Assembly: GCF_003113895.1 (NCBI RefSeq)
Contig: NZ_BDUD01000001.1
Location: forward strand, 4,939,315-5,003,314
DNA: 64,000 nucleotides
Reading direction: 5' to 3'
Source: Nostoc commune NIES-4072
GTDB lineage: Bacteria > Cyanobacteriota > Cyanobacteriia > Cyanobacteriales > Nostocaceae
The position numbers and the translations under genes were made by a program. The notes under the pieces were generated by a model, which saw nothing but the letters and a program-made list of their open reading frames with translations, made no database searches and was not told where the DNA came from. Positions 8,157 to 17,350 of the stretch are shown piece by piece (the first letter of the stretch is position 1; each line of letters opens with the position of its first letter).

Positions 8157-8238
8157 AATTGTCATTTGTCATTGGTCATTGGTCATTGGTCATTGGTCAT
8201 TAGTTCTTAGCAAATGACAAAGAACTAATGACTAATGA
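8157..8238. repeat. TTGGTCA tandem repeats
   Basis: Five or so TTGGTCA/TTTGTCA heptamers followed by an inverted TAATGACTAATGACT block, giving a loose inverted repeat between ycf3 and gatC that could fold into a hairpin. Confidence 0.75.
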
Positions 8239-8760
8239 CTAAAAGAATACGTCAATTTGCGATCGCCCGGTGGTTTTCAACCAGTTTTGAGCTTCGATGT
8301 AGTTATTGGGAGCCATGCGAATAGCTCGAATCCAATAGTCTGCGGCTTGATCAAACAGTGCTTCGCCAGCCTCGTTATCTCCAGCTTCTTTCTCTTTTTC
8401 GCCTTGGTAGTGATAAATCACAGCGATGTTGTTCAAAGCTTGGGGCATCCGTGGGTTTAACTCAACTGCCTGGTGGTACAGTTCTAAAGCTTTGTTATGA
8501 TCACCGTTACTGGCATAGATTAGCCCCATATTGTAGAGAATATAGCCGCGATCGCTGGTATCTTCCTCTAATGTTAGAGCTTCTTCATAATATTCCAATG
8601 CTTCAGCATATTCGCCTTCTGCTTGGGCTGACATGCCATCTCGATAATAAACAAACGCTTCTTTAGCTTTTTTGTTGGTTGGCAGGATCTTCAGGATAAT
8701 ATCTGCCATAACTGTAAAGGATTTGTCAACAAAATTATCGTTCTTTTGTGTTCTTGGCAT
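8239..8760 (-). CDS. ycf3: Photosystem I assembly protein Ycf3
   Basis: 173 residues, the normal size. Ycf3 is a thylakoid-associated TPR chaperone needed to assemble photosystem I. Three TPR units are visible: around residues 35-68 ([20 protein letters not shown]), 72-105 ([20 protein letters not shown]) and 109-150 ([15 protein letters not shown]). The N-terminus [20 protein letters not shown] and the terminal SQIDVFF are family landmarks. ATG start at 8760. It is followed on the same strand by gatC, separated by heptamer repeats, so co-transcription is possible but not shown. Confidence 0.95.
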   Translation of the reverse strand: MPRTQKNDNFVDKSFTVMADIILKILPTNKKAKEAFVYYRDGMSAQAEGEYAEALEYYEEALTLEEDTSDRGYILYNMGLIYASNGDHNKALELYHQAVELNPRMPQALNNIAVIYHYQGEKEKEAGDNEAGEALFDQAADYWIRAIRMAPNNYIEAQNWLKTTGRSQIDVFF

Positions 8761-8849
8761 ACTACTCTCTGGGGATTGGAGATTGGGGATTGGGACTGGG
8801 TATTAGGTATTGGAAATATTCTTCGGCTAATCCCCAGTCCACTCAATAG

Positions 8850-9554
8850 CTAATTTAACTGATTTGTGGGGGCATTCTTCTCACTGAGTGGAATGATGCA
8901 CTCTGGACTATTATGGCGAGAGTTGTTTACCAAGGTGCTAACGGGATACGCAGTCATTGCTGGCGCTGGATAGGGACGCAATAGCTGCTGTAGAGTTTGG
9001 GGCGTTTGCACTTGGGAATCTAGCCATAAATCGTAATCTTCTGGCTCTAGAATTACTGGCATCCGCTCGTGGATAGGTTGGAGTAATTCGTTAGCTGCGG
9101 TTGTCAAAATTGTACAAGAGATTATTTCTTCGTTAGCAGGCGATCGCCATTTCTCCCACAAACCTGCAAAGGCGAAGGGTTGCCCATCTTGAAGGCGAAA
9201 ATAAAATGGCTGCTTTTTACCTTGTTGCCGTTGCCACTCATAAAAGCCATCAGCTATCACTAAACAACGTCGATGCTTAAAAGCCGAACGAAAAGATGGT
9301 TTTTCGGCAACAGTTTCAGCCCTAGCGTTAATCAGCTTTGCCCCTATCCCTGCATCTTTTGCCCATGACGGAATTAATCCCCAATACAATTGCTTAAATT
9401 CCCGCTTTTCGCTTTCGGGATTTTGTAACACTGTTGCCACCATTTGCGTCGGTGCGATGTTATATCCGGCTGCTAAATCCAGAACTGGCTCGACGACATG
9501 GAAAACTTGAGCTAAAGCTTCTGCTGACTGATTTAAAGTAAATCTTCCACACAT
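8850..9554 (-). CDS. SRAP (YedK/HMCES-type) abasic-site processing protein
   Basis: 234 residues from the chosen start. SRAP proteins form a covalent thiazolidine link to abasic sites in single-stranded DNA through the amino-terminal Cys exposed after Met removal. The start MCGRFTLN places Cys at position 2, so the start at 9554 is chosen over the open-frame start at 9572. Conserved pieces: YNIAPTQMVATV (asparagine binding DNA), KLINARAETVAEKPSFRSAFKHRRC, GFYEWQR and the active-site HERMPVIL. Stand-alone gene. Confidence 0.93.
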   Translation of the reverse strand: MCGRFTLNQSAEALAQVFHVVEPVLDLAAGYNIAPTQMVATVLQNPESEKREFKQLYWGLIPSWAKDAGIGAKLINARAETVAEKPSFRSAFKHRRCLVIADGFYEWQRQQGKKQPFYFRLQDGQPFAFAGLWEKWRSPANEEIISCTILTTAANELLQPIHERMPVILEPEDYDLWLDSQVQTPQTLQQLLRPYPAPAMTAYPVSTLVNNSRHNSPECIIPLSEKNAPTNQLN

Positions 9555-9750
9555 AGTTTTATTCTCGACCACTGACTAAATTAAATATCTCAATCTAGAA
9601 ATGAATAATGTTTTTTATTTTTTCAGATAATTTTCTTTATTACTTCTAAGCGAAATCTTCAAAAAAATCATCCGGTTTTGGGAAAATATTTTGGTAAGAT
9701 ATTGTATTTTGAACCTCTAATTCTCAACATATTCTTAACTGCATTTTAGC

Positions 9751-10362
9751 ATGGAACTACTGCGTCTGTACGATTTTTTACCTTCTGGCAATGGTTATAA
9801 GATACGTCTTTTATTGACACAACTAGGTATGCCTTTTGAGAGGGTAGAGCTTAATATTTTGAAAGGCGAGACTAGAACACCAGAATTTTTAAGTAAAAAT
9901 CCCAATGGAAAGATACCTATTATTGAAATTGAGCCAGGGAAATACTTGGCAGAATCAAATGCCATATTGGTATATTTAAGTGAAGGTACAGAATTTTTAC
10001 CTTATGATCGCTTTTTACGAGCGCAGGTGCTGCAATGGTTATTTTTTGAACAGTATAGCCATGAACCTTTTATTGCTACATCAAGATTTTGGATTTCTAT
10101 TTTAGGTAAAGCTGAAAAATATAGTGAAGCTATAAAGCAAAAACGTGAACCAGGTTATGCAGCACTTAGCCTGATGGAAAAACACTTAAGTTCTCACACT
10201 TTTTTAGTGGCAGAGCGTTACACAATTGCTGATATCGCCTTGTTCGCGTACACTCATATAGCTGATGAAGGTGGGTTCGATTTAACACACTTTCCTGCTA
10301 TCCAAGATTGGATAGAAAGAGTCAAAGCTCAACCAAGGTATATCAGTATTACCCAAGCATAA
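9751..10362 (+). CDS. Glutathione S-transferase
   Basis: 203-residue soluble GST. The N-terminal thioredoxin-like half shows LPSGNGYKIRLLLTQLG with NPNGKIPIIE (cis-Pro loop) and LAESNAILVYLSEG (glutathione-binding Glu-Ser). The C-terminal helical half carries the N-capping motif RYTIADIALFAYTH. It probably conjugates or reduces electrophiles with glutathione; substrate is unknown. ATG start at 9751 after an AT-rich 196-bp spacer shared with the divergent SRAP gene. Confidence 0.9.
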   Translation: MELLRLYDFLPSGNGYKIRLLLTQLGMPFERVELNILKGETRTPEFLSKNPNGKIPIIEIEPGKYLAESNAILVYLSEGTEFLPYDRFLRAQVLQWLFFEQYSHEPFIATSRFWISILGKAEKYSEAIKQKREPGYAALSLMEKHLSSHTFLVAERYTIADIALFAYTHIADEGGFDLTHFPAIQDWIERVKAQPRYISITQA

Positions 10363-10489
10363 AAACTCGATTTTGCTTTTTTTGTGTCTCTCGTTTCTTG
10401 GCTTTGCTAGAGGATATATTGGGTAGGACATTGCCTCACAATCAACAGGAGGTAGAGTCTTCCAATAAGAAGGTATTACTAAGCAGCAA

Positions 10490-10717
10490 CTAGTAGTCTG
10501 TATCAATTTCTATCAGTTTTTGCCGAGAGGACAAACCTGATTTTATTCTGATATCAGATTTGGCTACATCAAATTTCTTTGCTAATAGTTTAATTAACTC
10601 TTCATTAGCCTTACCATCGACTGGGGGCGATTTTAAATACACAGTCAAACTGCCATCAGGTTGTTCTTCGATTTTTTGTTGTTTTGAATTAGGTTTAACC
10701 TTGACTTTTTTTTGCAT
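10490..10717 (-). CDS. DUF167 (YggU family) protein
   Basis: 75-residue DUF167/YggU protein. Visible pattern: [12 protein letters not shown] at the N-terminus, then [22 protein letters not shown], the family's most conserved stretch, and the C-terminal [14 protein letters not shown]. The family has a compact alpha/beta fold and no settled biochemical function. The start overlaps the end of the upstream DUF2809 gene by 23 bp, so the two are probably translated from one message. Confidence 0.9.
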   Translation of the reverse strand: MQKKVKVKPNSKQQKIEEQPDGSLTVYLKSPPVDGKANEELIKLLAKKFDVAKSDIRIKSGLSSRQKLIEIDTDY

Positions 10718-11153
10718 AACCTATTTTCTGTAATTGTCGCAGCCACAACCAACCTAATACAGAACCCAATACATAATGAGGAAAATCCCACCAAACAAAG
10801 GTAGTACCAAGTAACAACTTACCTATCAAAGTGGCGCGAATCTCTTCTAATAGCGGCGGATGCCAAAGTTGCAAGAATTCTAGTATACAGGTGATGACAA
10901 AAACCCATATAGGAATTTGGATTATCGCTGCCCGACTTCTGAAAAACCAAAATGCAAACAGACACCAAAATATTTCGTAAAATATAGCTGCTCCGTAGTC
11001 ATTAAACCACTGATGGGCAGGGCCAGTGTAGTACTTAAACAAAAAGCCCATCGGTACAACGATGAGCAGAGAAAGAATAATAAATATTGTTTGGTTACGA
11101 TGTTGGAGCATTTTCTCAAGGCTAAAGACTAACGAAAATTTTAGCCTCTGCAT
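10695..11153 (-). CDS. DUF2809 integral membrane protein
   Basis: 152 residues with four or so hydrophobic helices (starting at [19 protein letters not shown] segment near residue 25) and the DUF2809 pattern [40 protein letters not shown] and [10 protein letters not shown]. It sits in the cytoplasmic or thylakoid membrane; function unknown. An alternative ATG at 11111 would drop 14 residues. It overlaps the DUF167 gene downstream. Confidence 0.85.
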   Translation of the reverse strand: MQRLKFSLVFSLEKMLQHRNQTIFIILSLLIVVPMGFLFKYYTGPAHQWFNDYGAAIFYEIFWCLFAFWFFRSRAAIIQIPIWVFVITCILEFLQLWHPPLLEEIRATLIGKLLLGTTFVWWDFPHYVLGSVLGWLWLRQLQKIGYAKKSQG

Positions 11154-11204
11154 TGCTCTTTCTTAATAATTCGTAATTTTGGATTTTAATTACGAATTAT
11201 TTCG

Positions 11205-11756
11205 TTATGGATATCTTCTGCTACCAGCGCCTACTACACCAATTTTGTGGCGATAGGAGAGTTCAGCACCAAACCAGCCGGAAGCGCTAGTCAGTGTACC
11301 AACAACGAGGGAGATTAATAGTCCCCAAGGTAATATTCGGGACTCAGCATCGTCCAAACGCAGGAGAAAGTTGACGAGTGATAAAACCAGGATAGAAACG
11401 TTAAGTATCAAATGCACCCAACCGGCGGTGCGCTTGCGAACTCGTTCAATTTTCAAAAAGTCGCTCAGACCGGTGGCTGCTGCGATTAAGCCTAAACCTA
11501 ATCCAAGTCCGATTAACCAGAATGAAGCCCTAGCCCAAAAGAAATCACGAGTTAACCAATAGCCAACATCACTTCCCAAGGCGGCGGCTAAAAAAGCGAT
11601 GGGAAAGATCACAGTCAAAGGATGTAGAGGATGTCCTGCGATCGCAACTGTGCTTGGTACGCCGCTATCAACATACTCACTGTCGTTACTTTCAATAACT
11701 GGTGGAATATTTGGAAAAGGTGTTGAACCTGTTTGCGTTGTGTCTGTAGTTTCCAT
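11205..11756 (-). CDS. DUF2231 membrane protein
   Basis: 183-residue membrane protein. After a polar 35-residue N-terminus comes the DUF2231 signature AGHPLHPLTVIFPIAFLAAAL at residues 40-60 (twin HP motif) and four transmembrane helices, with a second conserved His at GWVHLILN. The same domain occurs twice in the cox3-type operon near 21 kb, so this is a third family member in the window. Function is unknown; the conserved histidines in the membrane would suit haem or quinol binding, which is inference only. It lies 33 bp downstream of a DUF2993 gene on the same strand, so they may form an operon. Confidence 0.85.
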   Translation of the reverse strand: METTDTTQTGSTPFPNIPPVIESNDSEYVDSGVPSTVAIAGHPLHPLTVIFPIAFLAAALGSDVGYWLTRDFFWARASFWLIGLGLGLGLIAAATGLSDFLKIERVRKRTAGWVHLILNVSILVLSLVNFLLRLDDAESRILPWGLLISLVVGTLTSASGWFGAELSYRHKIGVVGAGSRRYP

Positions 11757-11789
11757 TTTAGTATCCTGAATTTATTAACGTCCTATTAT

Positions 11790-12530
11790 TTAAGCTGAAG
11801 GAATTTTTTCAACATAAGCTTCAGCTTGTAGGGTTAGTTTGCCTACTTCTACTTTTAGTTGGTTAACTTGCAGACTCATTCCATCTAAATCGAAGTTACT
11901 CAAATTTAGAATTTCGCTAGTTTGATCTATCAAAGCTTTTGTCAACTCTGGCGATATTTCCTCACTTTCGTCATACTCGACATTTTCCAAAGCAACAGTT
12001 TTTCCATTGCCACTGATCTTGGGAACTGCGGAAAAAGCAACTTGCTGATTTTCACCAGTTTCTACTAATTTCATGCTGGCATTTAGTGCTACTTTACCAT
12101 CACCAGGTAGTCGAAAGTCTACATTTTGAGGTTCGATAGTCCTGAGTTGCCCGTTAACATGGATTTTTTGGCTTTGCAGTTGCGATCGCACATATTCTGA
12201 ATTAAAGGCCCGATTAATATCAGCTTCGGTTAACACAACCTGTGCCTTAGCTTCAGTAGGTTTAGTGAGTTCAATTTTGCCAAAAGCCACACTCAGAGGA
12301 TTGATGGCGACATTAGTCATTTGCATTTCCAATTCCTCCATACGGAGGTCTTTCTGCATAACCAAACCTTCACCTTCAATCGTGACTGAATCCACCTCTC
12401 CCTGAACTAGTTTTAGAGGGTCTGTTTGGATGTCTATATCTAAATCTTCTACTTCATCTAATTGGCTAGATAATCCAATTTCTGCCGCTTTATTCAGCGC
12501 CTGCTCTCCTAATCCAGGACTGTCTGGCAT
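11790..12530 (-). CDS. DUF2993 (LmeA-like) lipid-binding protein
   Basis: About 246 residues. Belongs to the DUF2993 family of tubular lipid-binding domain proteins, seen from the repeated short beta strands, the LVQGEVDSVTIEGEGL segment near residue 40, the VVLTEADINRAFNS helix cap near residue 120 and the terminal LQVNQLKVEVGKLTLQAEAY. No signal peptide. The start at 12530 (MPDSPG) has GGAG upstream; an ATG at 12557 would add nine residues. A role in lipid binding is inferred from mycobacterial LmeA; the cyanobacterial role is not known. Confidence 0.75.
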   Translation of the reverse strand: MPDSPGLGEQALNKAAEIGLSSQLDEVEDLDIDIQTDPLKLVQGEVDSVTIEGEGLVMQKDLRMEELEMQMTNVAINPLSVAFGKIELTKPTEAKAQVVLTEADINRAFNSEYVRSQLQSQKIHVNGQLRTIEPQNVDFRLPGDGKVALNASMKLVETGENQQVAFSAVPKISGNGKTVALENVEYDESEEISPELTKALIDQTSEILNLSNFDLDGMSLQVNQLKVEVGKLTLQAEAYVEKIPSA

Positions 12531-12898
12531 TATTAAATTTACTCCTATAAATAGCATATCCTTTAGTTAATCTAAGGAAATTGCTATCTAAATCTTATCT
12601 ATCTGGCGATGGAATATAGATTTAAATATTGTCTATCTAAAAGTAGAATTACATAATTTTATCTAATAAAAACTTTTGTTTTTCTACTCAGGATTTTTCA
12701 GGGGCATGATGTAGAGTAGCTATGTCAGAAAATATCGCTCAAAAGAAAGATGGTATCTTGAGAATTTAATCGTTATGCTACTTTTTTTAACTAATGCTGC
12801 ACCAAAAGCTGTTTAAGGATAAAGATTGTAGTCTAGTTTTAAACAAATTTTTGGGTTGCCGCATCCTTGTATCTAATTGCTATAGAATATGGTCAATT
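12531..12898. other. AT-rich intergenic region
   Basis: 368 bp with several TCTATCT direct repeats at 12570-12640. A 15-codon ATG frame near 12722 is too short and lacks support. No structure or known RNA recognised. Confidence 0.4.
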
Positions 12899-13474
12899 TT
12901 ATAATAATTTTCTTAATGACAAGGTAAAACCAGGCACAACATCTTCACTGCTTAAAACTGCCGTAGCTGGATATTGAGTAATTGAACCATCCCGGCGATA
13001 AACTAAAGCTTGCTGATTTTTACTATCAATTAACCATCCTAATTGAACACCATTACTAATATATTCTTCCATCTTGGCTTTAAGTTTTGCCAAGCTATCG
13101 TTTTTAGAACGAATTTCAATTACAAAGTCGGGTGCTAAATTAATAAATTTGTCTTCTTCTTCGTCCCAACCTTCTGGCAAACGTCCTTTAGCTATAAAAG
13201 CAGCATCAGGCGATCTGACAGCAGTATTTGCTAATCTAAAACCTGTACTTGAACTAAATACTTCACCTAAATCCTGACTTTCTACCCAATTCAATAAATA
13301 GGCTCCCGCTTTTATTTCTCGATTACCAGAAATTCCACCAGTTGGGGGCATAGTTTCTAACGTTCCATTAGCATTGCGTTCAAACCGCAGTTCTGGGTTT
13401 TGCGAACTTATCAGCATTAATTCTTTATCAGTGACAGTATACAAAGACTGCACCGTTATTTTTTCGCTGGTCAT
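12899..13474 (-). CDS. Uma2 family (DUF820) PD-(D/E)XK endonuclease-like protein
   Basis: 191 residues. Uma2 family proteins carry a restriction-endonuclease fold. The catalytic pattern is visible as RSPDAAFIAKGRLPEGW (Asp at about residue 94) followed by PDFVIEIRSKNDSLAKL (E-x-R/K, about residue 115). The C-terminal segment with GWLIDS and VYRRDGS is also typical. These genes occur in very many copies in Nostoc genomes; no activity is proven for most. ATG start at 13474. Stand-alone gene. Confidence 0.9.
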   Translation of the reverse strand: MTSEKITVQSLYTVTDKELMLISSQNPELRFERNANGTLETMPPTGGISGNREIKAGAYLLNWVESQDLGEVFSSSTGFRLANTAVRSPDAAFIAKGRLPEGWDEEEDKFINLAPDFVIEIRSKNDSLAKLKAKMEEYISNGVQLGWLIDSKNQQALVYRRDGSITQYPATAVLSSEDVVPGFTLSLRKLL

Positions 13475-13642
13475 GATGATGCCATAGCAAGCTTGATAGA
13501 TATTTCAATTTTAGGTTGAGATTCAATTACTTCTGTACCCCTTTCCCACCTTACGTTCTCTGCGGCTGGAGCAGTTTGTTATAAAATTGACATTAACATC
13601 AGTGCAATATCTGACTATAAGCTATTTTAATCCTTCAAAATA

Positions 13643-14209
13643 ATGCTCTCAGAACGCTTTACCACAGCTCTTACCTACGCCACCCAACTACATGCCAAGC
13701 AAGTTCGTAAAGGTTCAGGTGTTCCCTACGTTGCCCATTTATTAGGTGTCGCTAGTATTGCTTTAGAATATGGGGCAAATGAAGATGAGGCGATCGCAGC
13801 TCTTTTACACGATGCGATCGAAGATCAAGGTGGCGTTGCGACACGAGAAGAAATTCGCCGTCGCTTTGGTGATAATGTAACAGCAATTGTAGATGGTTGT
13901 ACTGACGCTGATACAACTCCAAAACCGCCTTGGCTACAGCGCAAGGAGGCATATATTGCTCACATTCGTACTGCTTCCCCATCAGTACTGCTTGTGTCAT
14001 TAGCAGATAAACTTTACAACGCCCAATCTATTCTCAAAGATTATCGTGTTTTGGGCGAATCACTTTGGGAACGTTTTCACGGAGGTAAAGAAGGAACTCT
14101 TTGGTATTATCGGGCGCTTGTGGATGCCTTCAGAAAGACTGGAACCACTATAATCATTGACGAATTAGAACGAGTTGTTGCACAAATTGAGGTATTAACA
14201 TCTAAATAA
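13643..14209 (+). CDS. HD domain phosphohydrolase (SpoT/Mesh1-like)
   Basis: 188 residues forming an HD4-type domain like the hydrolase half of SpoT or the stand-alone Mesh1. The metal ligands are visible: H in PYVAHLLGVA near residue 31, HD in LLHDAIED at residues 56-63, and D in SLADKLYNAQ near residue 119. It lacks synthetase and TGS domains. It may hydrolyse ppGpp or another nucleotide; a purely sequence-based choice is not possible. Single gene with ATG start at 13643. Confidence 0.85.
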   Translation: MLSERFTTALTYATQLHAKQVRKGSGVPYVAHLLGVASIALEYGANEDEAIAALLHDAIEDQGGVATREEIRRRFGDNVTAIVDGCTDADTTPKPPWLQRKEAYIAHIRTASPSVLLVSLADKLYNAQSILKDYRVLGESLWERFHGGKEGTLWYYRALVDAFRKTGTTIIIDELERVVAQIEVLTSK

Positions 14210-14458
14210 AAGATAAAGATATTTTTTCTCAAACAGATACTCCCATTGAATCAGCAGATTCTACTTTGTAGTTCTAGTTTGATTATTCCAGAAGTGAATA
14301 AAAGTTTCATAGAAACTAGACAAATAGCCTTTTTACAGACACGATATAATCATGTGTCTCACGAAAAAGTTTTGGCTTTTAGGTTCTTTCTCTAGATAAA
14401 AAATCTTTCTCTCGGTAGACAGGTGTACTTACATTATTATGACTGCTACGTTACTAAC

Positions 14459-14989
14459 ATGACAATAGTAAGACGAAACGCCCTAAATACAACCGTAAGT
14501 CCTTCAGTAAGTTCTCCAGAAACCTTAACAGAAAAAGTTATTGAAGCAGAGCGTATGCACGATGTTCTGCTTTTACTGCAAAACTTGATTAACAGTGAAG
14601 AAGCCACTGTTAAACTAATTCTGGATTGTCTGTATGATGTTGGCTCAGTCAATCTGATCAACCAAAAGCTTCGTGTGAAGCCCGTAAACAGGGTAATGAA
14701 ATTAATTGCGCGAATGTCCAAACCAGTTTTTAGAACTTTGGCTTTAAATTGGTTTAAGAAAAACTGTCCTCAACTGATTACTAATTGGCTACATACGCAG
14801 GTAACTTTTGAAAGTACCAAAAAGAAAGCCCCAGAAGTAGCTGTTGAAGTTGCAGAACTTCAACCATATCCCATACCACAGAGAGAAAATCTGAGCCAAG
14901 AGATTAGAAATCTACGCTATCAAGTAAGATGGCTAGTTGGGATTTCAATAATAGCGATCGCTGCTTTAGGAGTAACAGCCATTAAGTGA
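14459..14989 (+). CDS. Hypothetical protein with C-terminal membrane anchor
   Basis: 176 residues from the ATG at 14459; an alternative GTG at 14423 would add 12. Not recognised. The N-terminal half is helical and charged (TEKVIEAERMHDVLLLLQNLI, a likely coiled coil). After a proline-containing linker comes a single C-terminal membrane helix, WLVGISIIAIAALGVTAI. The layout suggests a tail-anchored protein with a cytoplasmic domain. It precedes the CheR-type gene by about 210 bp on the same strand but is not obviously co-transcribed. Confidence 0.6.
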   Translation: MTIVRRNALNTTVSPSVSSPETLTEKVIEAERMHDVLLLLQNLINSEEATVKLILDCLYDVGSVNLINQKLRVKPVNRVMKLIARMSKPVFRTLALNWFKKNCPQLITNWLHTQVTFESTKKKAPEVAVEVAELQPYPIPQRENLSQEIRNLRYQVRWLVGISIIAIAALGVTAIK

Positions 14990-15201
14990 AACTGAACCCC
15001 ATAAGTAGCATCGTTATTAAATTTAATAGACTCAGCAAGCTATTTTCGGACTAAGATTCACTTTGGTTATAAAAATCCTACCACTTAAAATGTGAATAAT
15101 TTTTCTCAATCAGGTGTTTTGGGATTAATTTGGCTAATTTTAAGCAGCTTAACTCGTTGTATTGCCAGCACATATAAATAACTAAAACTGGCTCAACATA
15201 T

Positions 15202-16053
15202 ATGCTAATTCGTACTATGACTTTGCCCAAGCCTACCTTGGAGGATATAGAAATACATCTACTTTTGGAAGGTGTGTATCAATATTATGGTTATGACTTT
15301 CGTAATTATGCTCTTTCCTCACTCAAGCGCCGCATTCAGAGCTTCATGGAATTAGAGGGGTTAGCAAATGTTTCTGCATTGCAAGAACGGTTACTCCACA
15401 ACCGTGTCTATTTGGAACGATTTTTGCTTGCTCTGACAGTGAATGTCACATCAATGTTTCGTGATCCCAGCTTTTATCACGCCTTCAGAAATCAAGTTAT
15501 CCCCTTCTTGCAAACCTATCCATTTATTCGCATCTGGCACGCTGGATGCTCGACTGGTGAAGAAGTCTACTCAATGGCGATTTTACTACAAGAAGAAGGG
15601 CTTTACCACCGTTGCCGCATATATGCAACTGATACTAATGAAAAGGTATTACAAAATGCCAAAAGTGGGATTTTTTCTCTGAAACTGATGCAAGAATATA
15701 CTCAACTTTACCTGAAAGCAGGCGGTAAGAAGTCTTTCTCTGAATATTATACAGCAGCTTATGATAACGCTATATTTCGAGCATCTCTAAGAGAAAATGT
15801 TGTTTTCGCCCAACATAATTTAGCAACTGATAGCTCTTTTAATGAGTTTAATGTTATCCTTTGTCGTAACGTCCTGATATATTTCAATCAGGTACTTCAA
15901 AAGCGGGTACACGAACTTTTTTATAATAGCCTTGGCACTTTCGGCATTTTAGGTTTAGGAAGACAAGAATCTATCAGGTTCACCCCTTATGAACAGTACT
16001 ATGAAGAGATAGTCAAAGGGGAAAAACTATACAAGAAAATCGCTGGTGGTTAA
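15202..16053 (+). CDS. CheR-type protein-glutamate methyltransferase
   Basis: 283 residues. CheR proteins methylate glutamates of chemoreceptors using S-adenosylmethionine. The N-terminal helical domain reads YYGYDFRNYALSSLKRRI (residues 29-46) and the SAM-binding motif is IWHAGCSTGEEVYSMAI near residue 110. The TNVNVTSMFRD-type motif (NVTSMFRDPSFYH) and NVILCRNVLIYF near residue 215 are further CheR landmarks. A cheB-type gene and hybrid kinase lie 6.5 kb downstream beyond the cox operon. No chemoreceptor, CheA or CheW is seen nearby, so its partner is unknown; it may serve a CheR/CheB-linked kinase system. Confidence 0.9.
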   Translation: MLIRTMTLPKPTLEDIEIHLLLEGVYQYYGYDFRNYALSSLKRRIQSFMELEGLANVSALQERLLHNRVYLERFLLALTVNVTSMFRDPSFYHAFRNQVIPFLQTYPFIRIWHAGCSTGEEVYSMAILLQEEGLYHRCRIYATDTNEKVLQNAKSGIFSLKLMQEYTQLYLKAGGKKSFSEYYTAAYDNAIFRASLRENVVFAQHNLATDSSFNEFNVILCRNVLIYFNQVLQKRVHELFYNSLGTFGILGLGRQESIRFTPYEQYYEEIVKGEKLYKKIAGG

Positions 16054-16429
16054 AATCTAGACCGTTTGAACCATTAGATGAACGTGATTTAAGGTGAGTT
16101 CCACAAACCTTTGCCTGACTTAAACTAAAGTTCAAGTCTGCCCTTCTCCGAGTCTGAGAGAGACAGGTTTTGCACAGCAACAGCAGGGAGAGGTCTTTGT
16201 AACCTGTCGAACTCACGTTGATTTAGGTGAATTTAACCGTAAAAGTAGAGAGAATATAACTAAAAGTGTATTCTAATTAGCACTAAGTATTTACCAGAAA
16301 AAATATTATAAACAAAGCTACGGTCGCTGTCAAAAGACAGTCTGTCAAACATTTTTAATTGTATTCAGAAGATAGACTTAGACAGGGATTAAGGTAAATT
16401 ATACATTAAAGTCTTAAAGGAGATTGTCG
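16054..16429. other. Intergenic region
   Basis: 376 bp. Around 16094-16216 a partial inverted repeat (GTGAGTTCCACAAACC with GTAACCTGTCGAACTCAC) suggests a long hairpin or small dispersed element. The last 40 bp should hold the promoter and ribosome-binding site of the next gene. Confidence 0.4.
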
Positions 16430-17209
16430 ATGCAGCTTCTCGAATGTCCTCCTGTTGCAATCATTGCTGGAGAAAATGCGGTTCAAGTTTCTCAACTACC
16501 TTCTATATGGCAAGACATTGCTAGAGGAACCACGAGTGTCGGACTTTCTCATCCCCAAAGCTATGTTGAGATGGCGCAGTTGTTCCTATACAAATTACAG
16601 CATGGTGACGTTGACTTATTTAGCGATCGCCCCCAACTAGCTCACTTGATCCCGTCATTTTCCCAACTATTTGCACAACTAGCATGGGAAACCCTAGAAT
16701 TTTTTGGGCAAGACTTTCTCAAACACAGCTATCCGAACTTTACAAAAATTCTCCGTGATGTGGAGTCAAAGGGGACAGAGTATGCTGATGAAGTAAAAGT
16801 GGCTCGCATTGGCATAGATTTATTCAACGAGTTTGGTTATGAATTACCTGCCAGCTTCTATCATGTGCATTTAGCACCAATTTACCGGGATCATGTTTTT
16901 GAAGAACGCGCCTTAAGATTTGATCAGCGTGATATCGAACACAAACGTGCTTGGGATGCCATACTCCATGCAGGTAAGGTGTTTGCGATTCAGATGAAGG
17001 TGCAAAGCATTGCTTCTAAATATGGTTTTACTTATCAACACGGCTGTGGTTGTAACTCTCACCTATCTTCCATTGATGTATCTAGTGGCGCGTTTGAATA
17101 TGAATTGAGTCCCGAAAAACGCCAGCGATGGATTCGCAGTTTCTTATGGACTGCTTGGTATGAGTATGCCTTATTTGCGATCGTGCCCAACACGATTTAT
17201 TTAATCTAA
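16430..17209 (+). CDS. Conserved hypothetical protein
   Basis: 259 residues, soluble, not matched to a named domain. The ATG at 16430 follows an AAAGGAGA ribosome-binding site by 7 bp and is preferred over TTG at 16424. Features: helical with many aromatics; a Cys/His cluster TYQHGCGCNSHL near residue 210 could bind a metal; the end WTAWYEYALFAIVPNTIYLI is hydrophobic but probably not a membrane helix. It stands convergent to the cox operon, and nothing ties it to respiration. Likely a cyanobacterial family of unknown function. Confidence 0.65.
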   Translation: MQLLECPPVAIIAGENAVQVSQLPSIWQDIARGTTSVGLSHPQSYVEMAQLFLYKLQHGDVDLFSDRPQLAHLIPSFSQLFAQLAWETLEFFGQDFLKHSYPNFTKILRDVESKGTEYADEVKVARIGIDLFNEFGYELPASFYHVHLAPIYRDHVFEERALRFDQRDIEHKRAWDAILHAGKVFAIQMKVQSIASKYGFTYQHGCGCNSHLSSIDVSSGAFEYELSPEKRQRWIRSFLWTAWYEYALFAIVPNTIYLI

Positions 17210-17248
17210 TACCAATTTGAAAAAAGAATTCGACAAGACCATTTGTAG

Positions 17249-17268
17249 AGACGCGATTCATCGCGTCT
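17249..17268. repeat. Palindromic AGACGCGAT/ATCGCGTCT dispersed repeat
   Basis: Perfect palindromic arms AGACGCGAT-TC-ATCGCGTCT within a longer TAGAGACGCG form. Copies of the same repeat are at 32290-32309, 32328-32347, 62571-62590 and 62604-62623; here it lies in the spacer behind the cox operon and could serve as its transcript end. Confidence 0.8.
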
Positions 17269-17350
17269 TTATCCCGCTTTATCCAAGGATGTGTTGCAAT
17301 CATTAATTGAATTGAATAAGCAGAGGGAGTAATTTCTCCCTCATTCTCAT

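Noticed and set aside
10308..10493. Plus-strand 61-codon frame after the GST gene
   Set aside because: Overlaps the GST gene and has no start signals or recognisable sequence.
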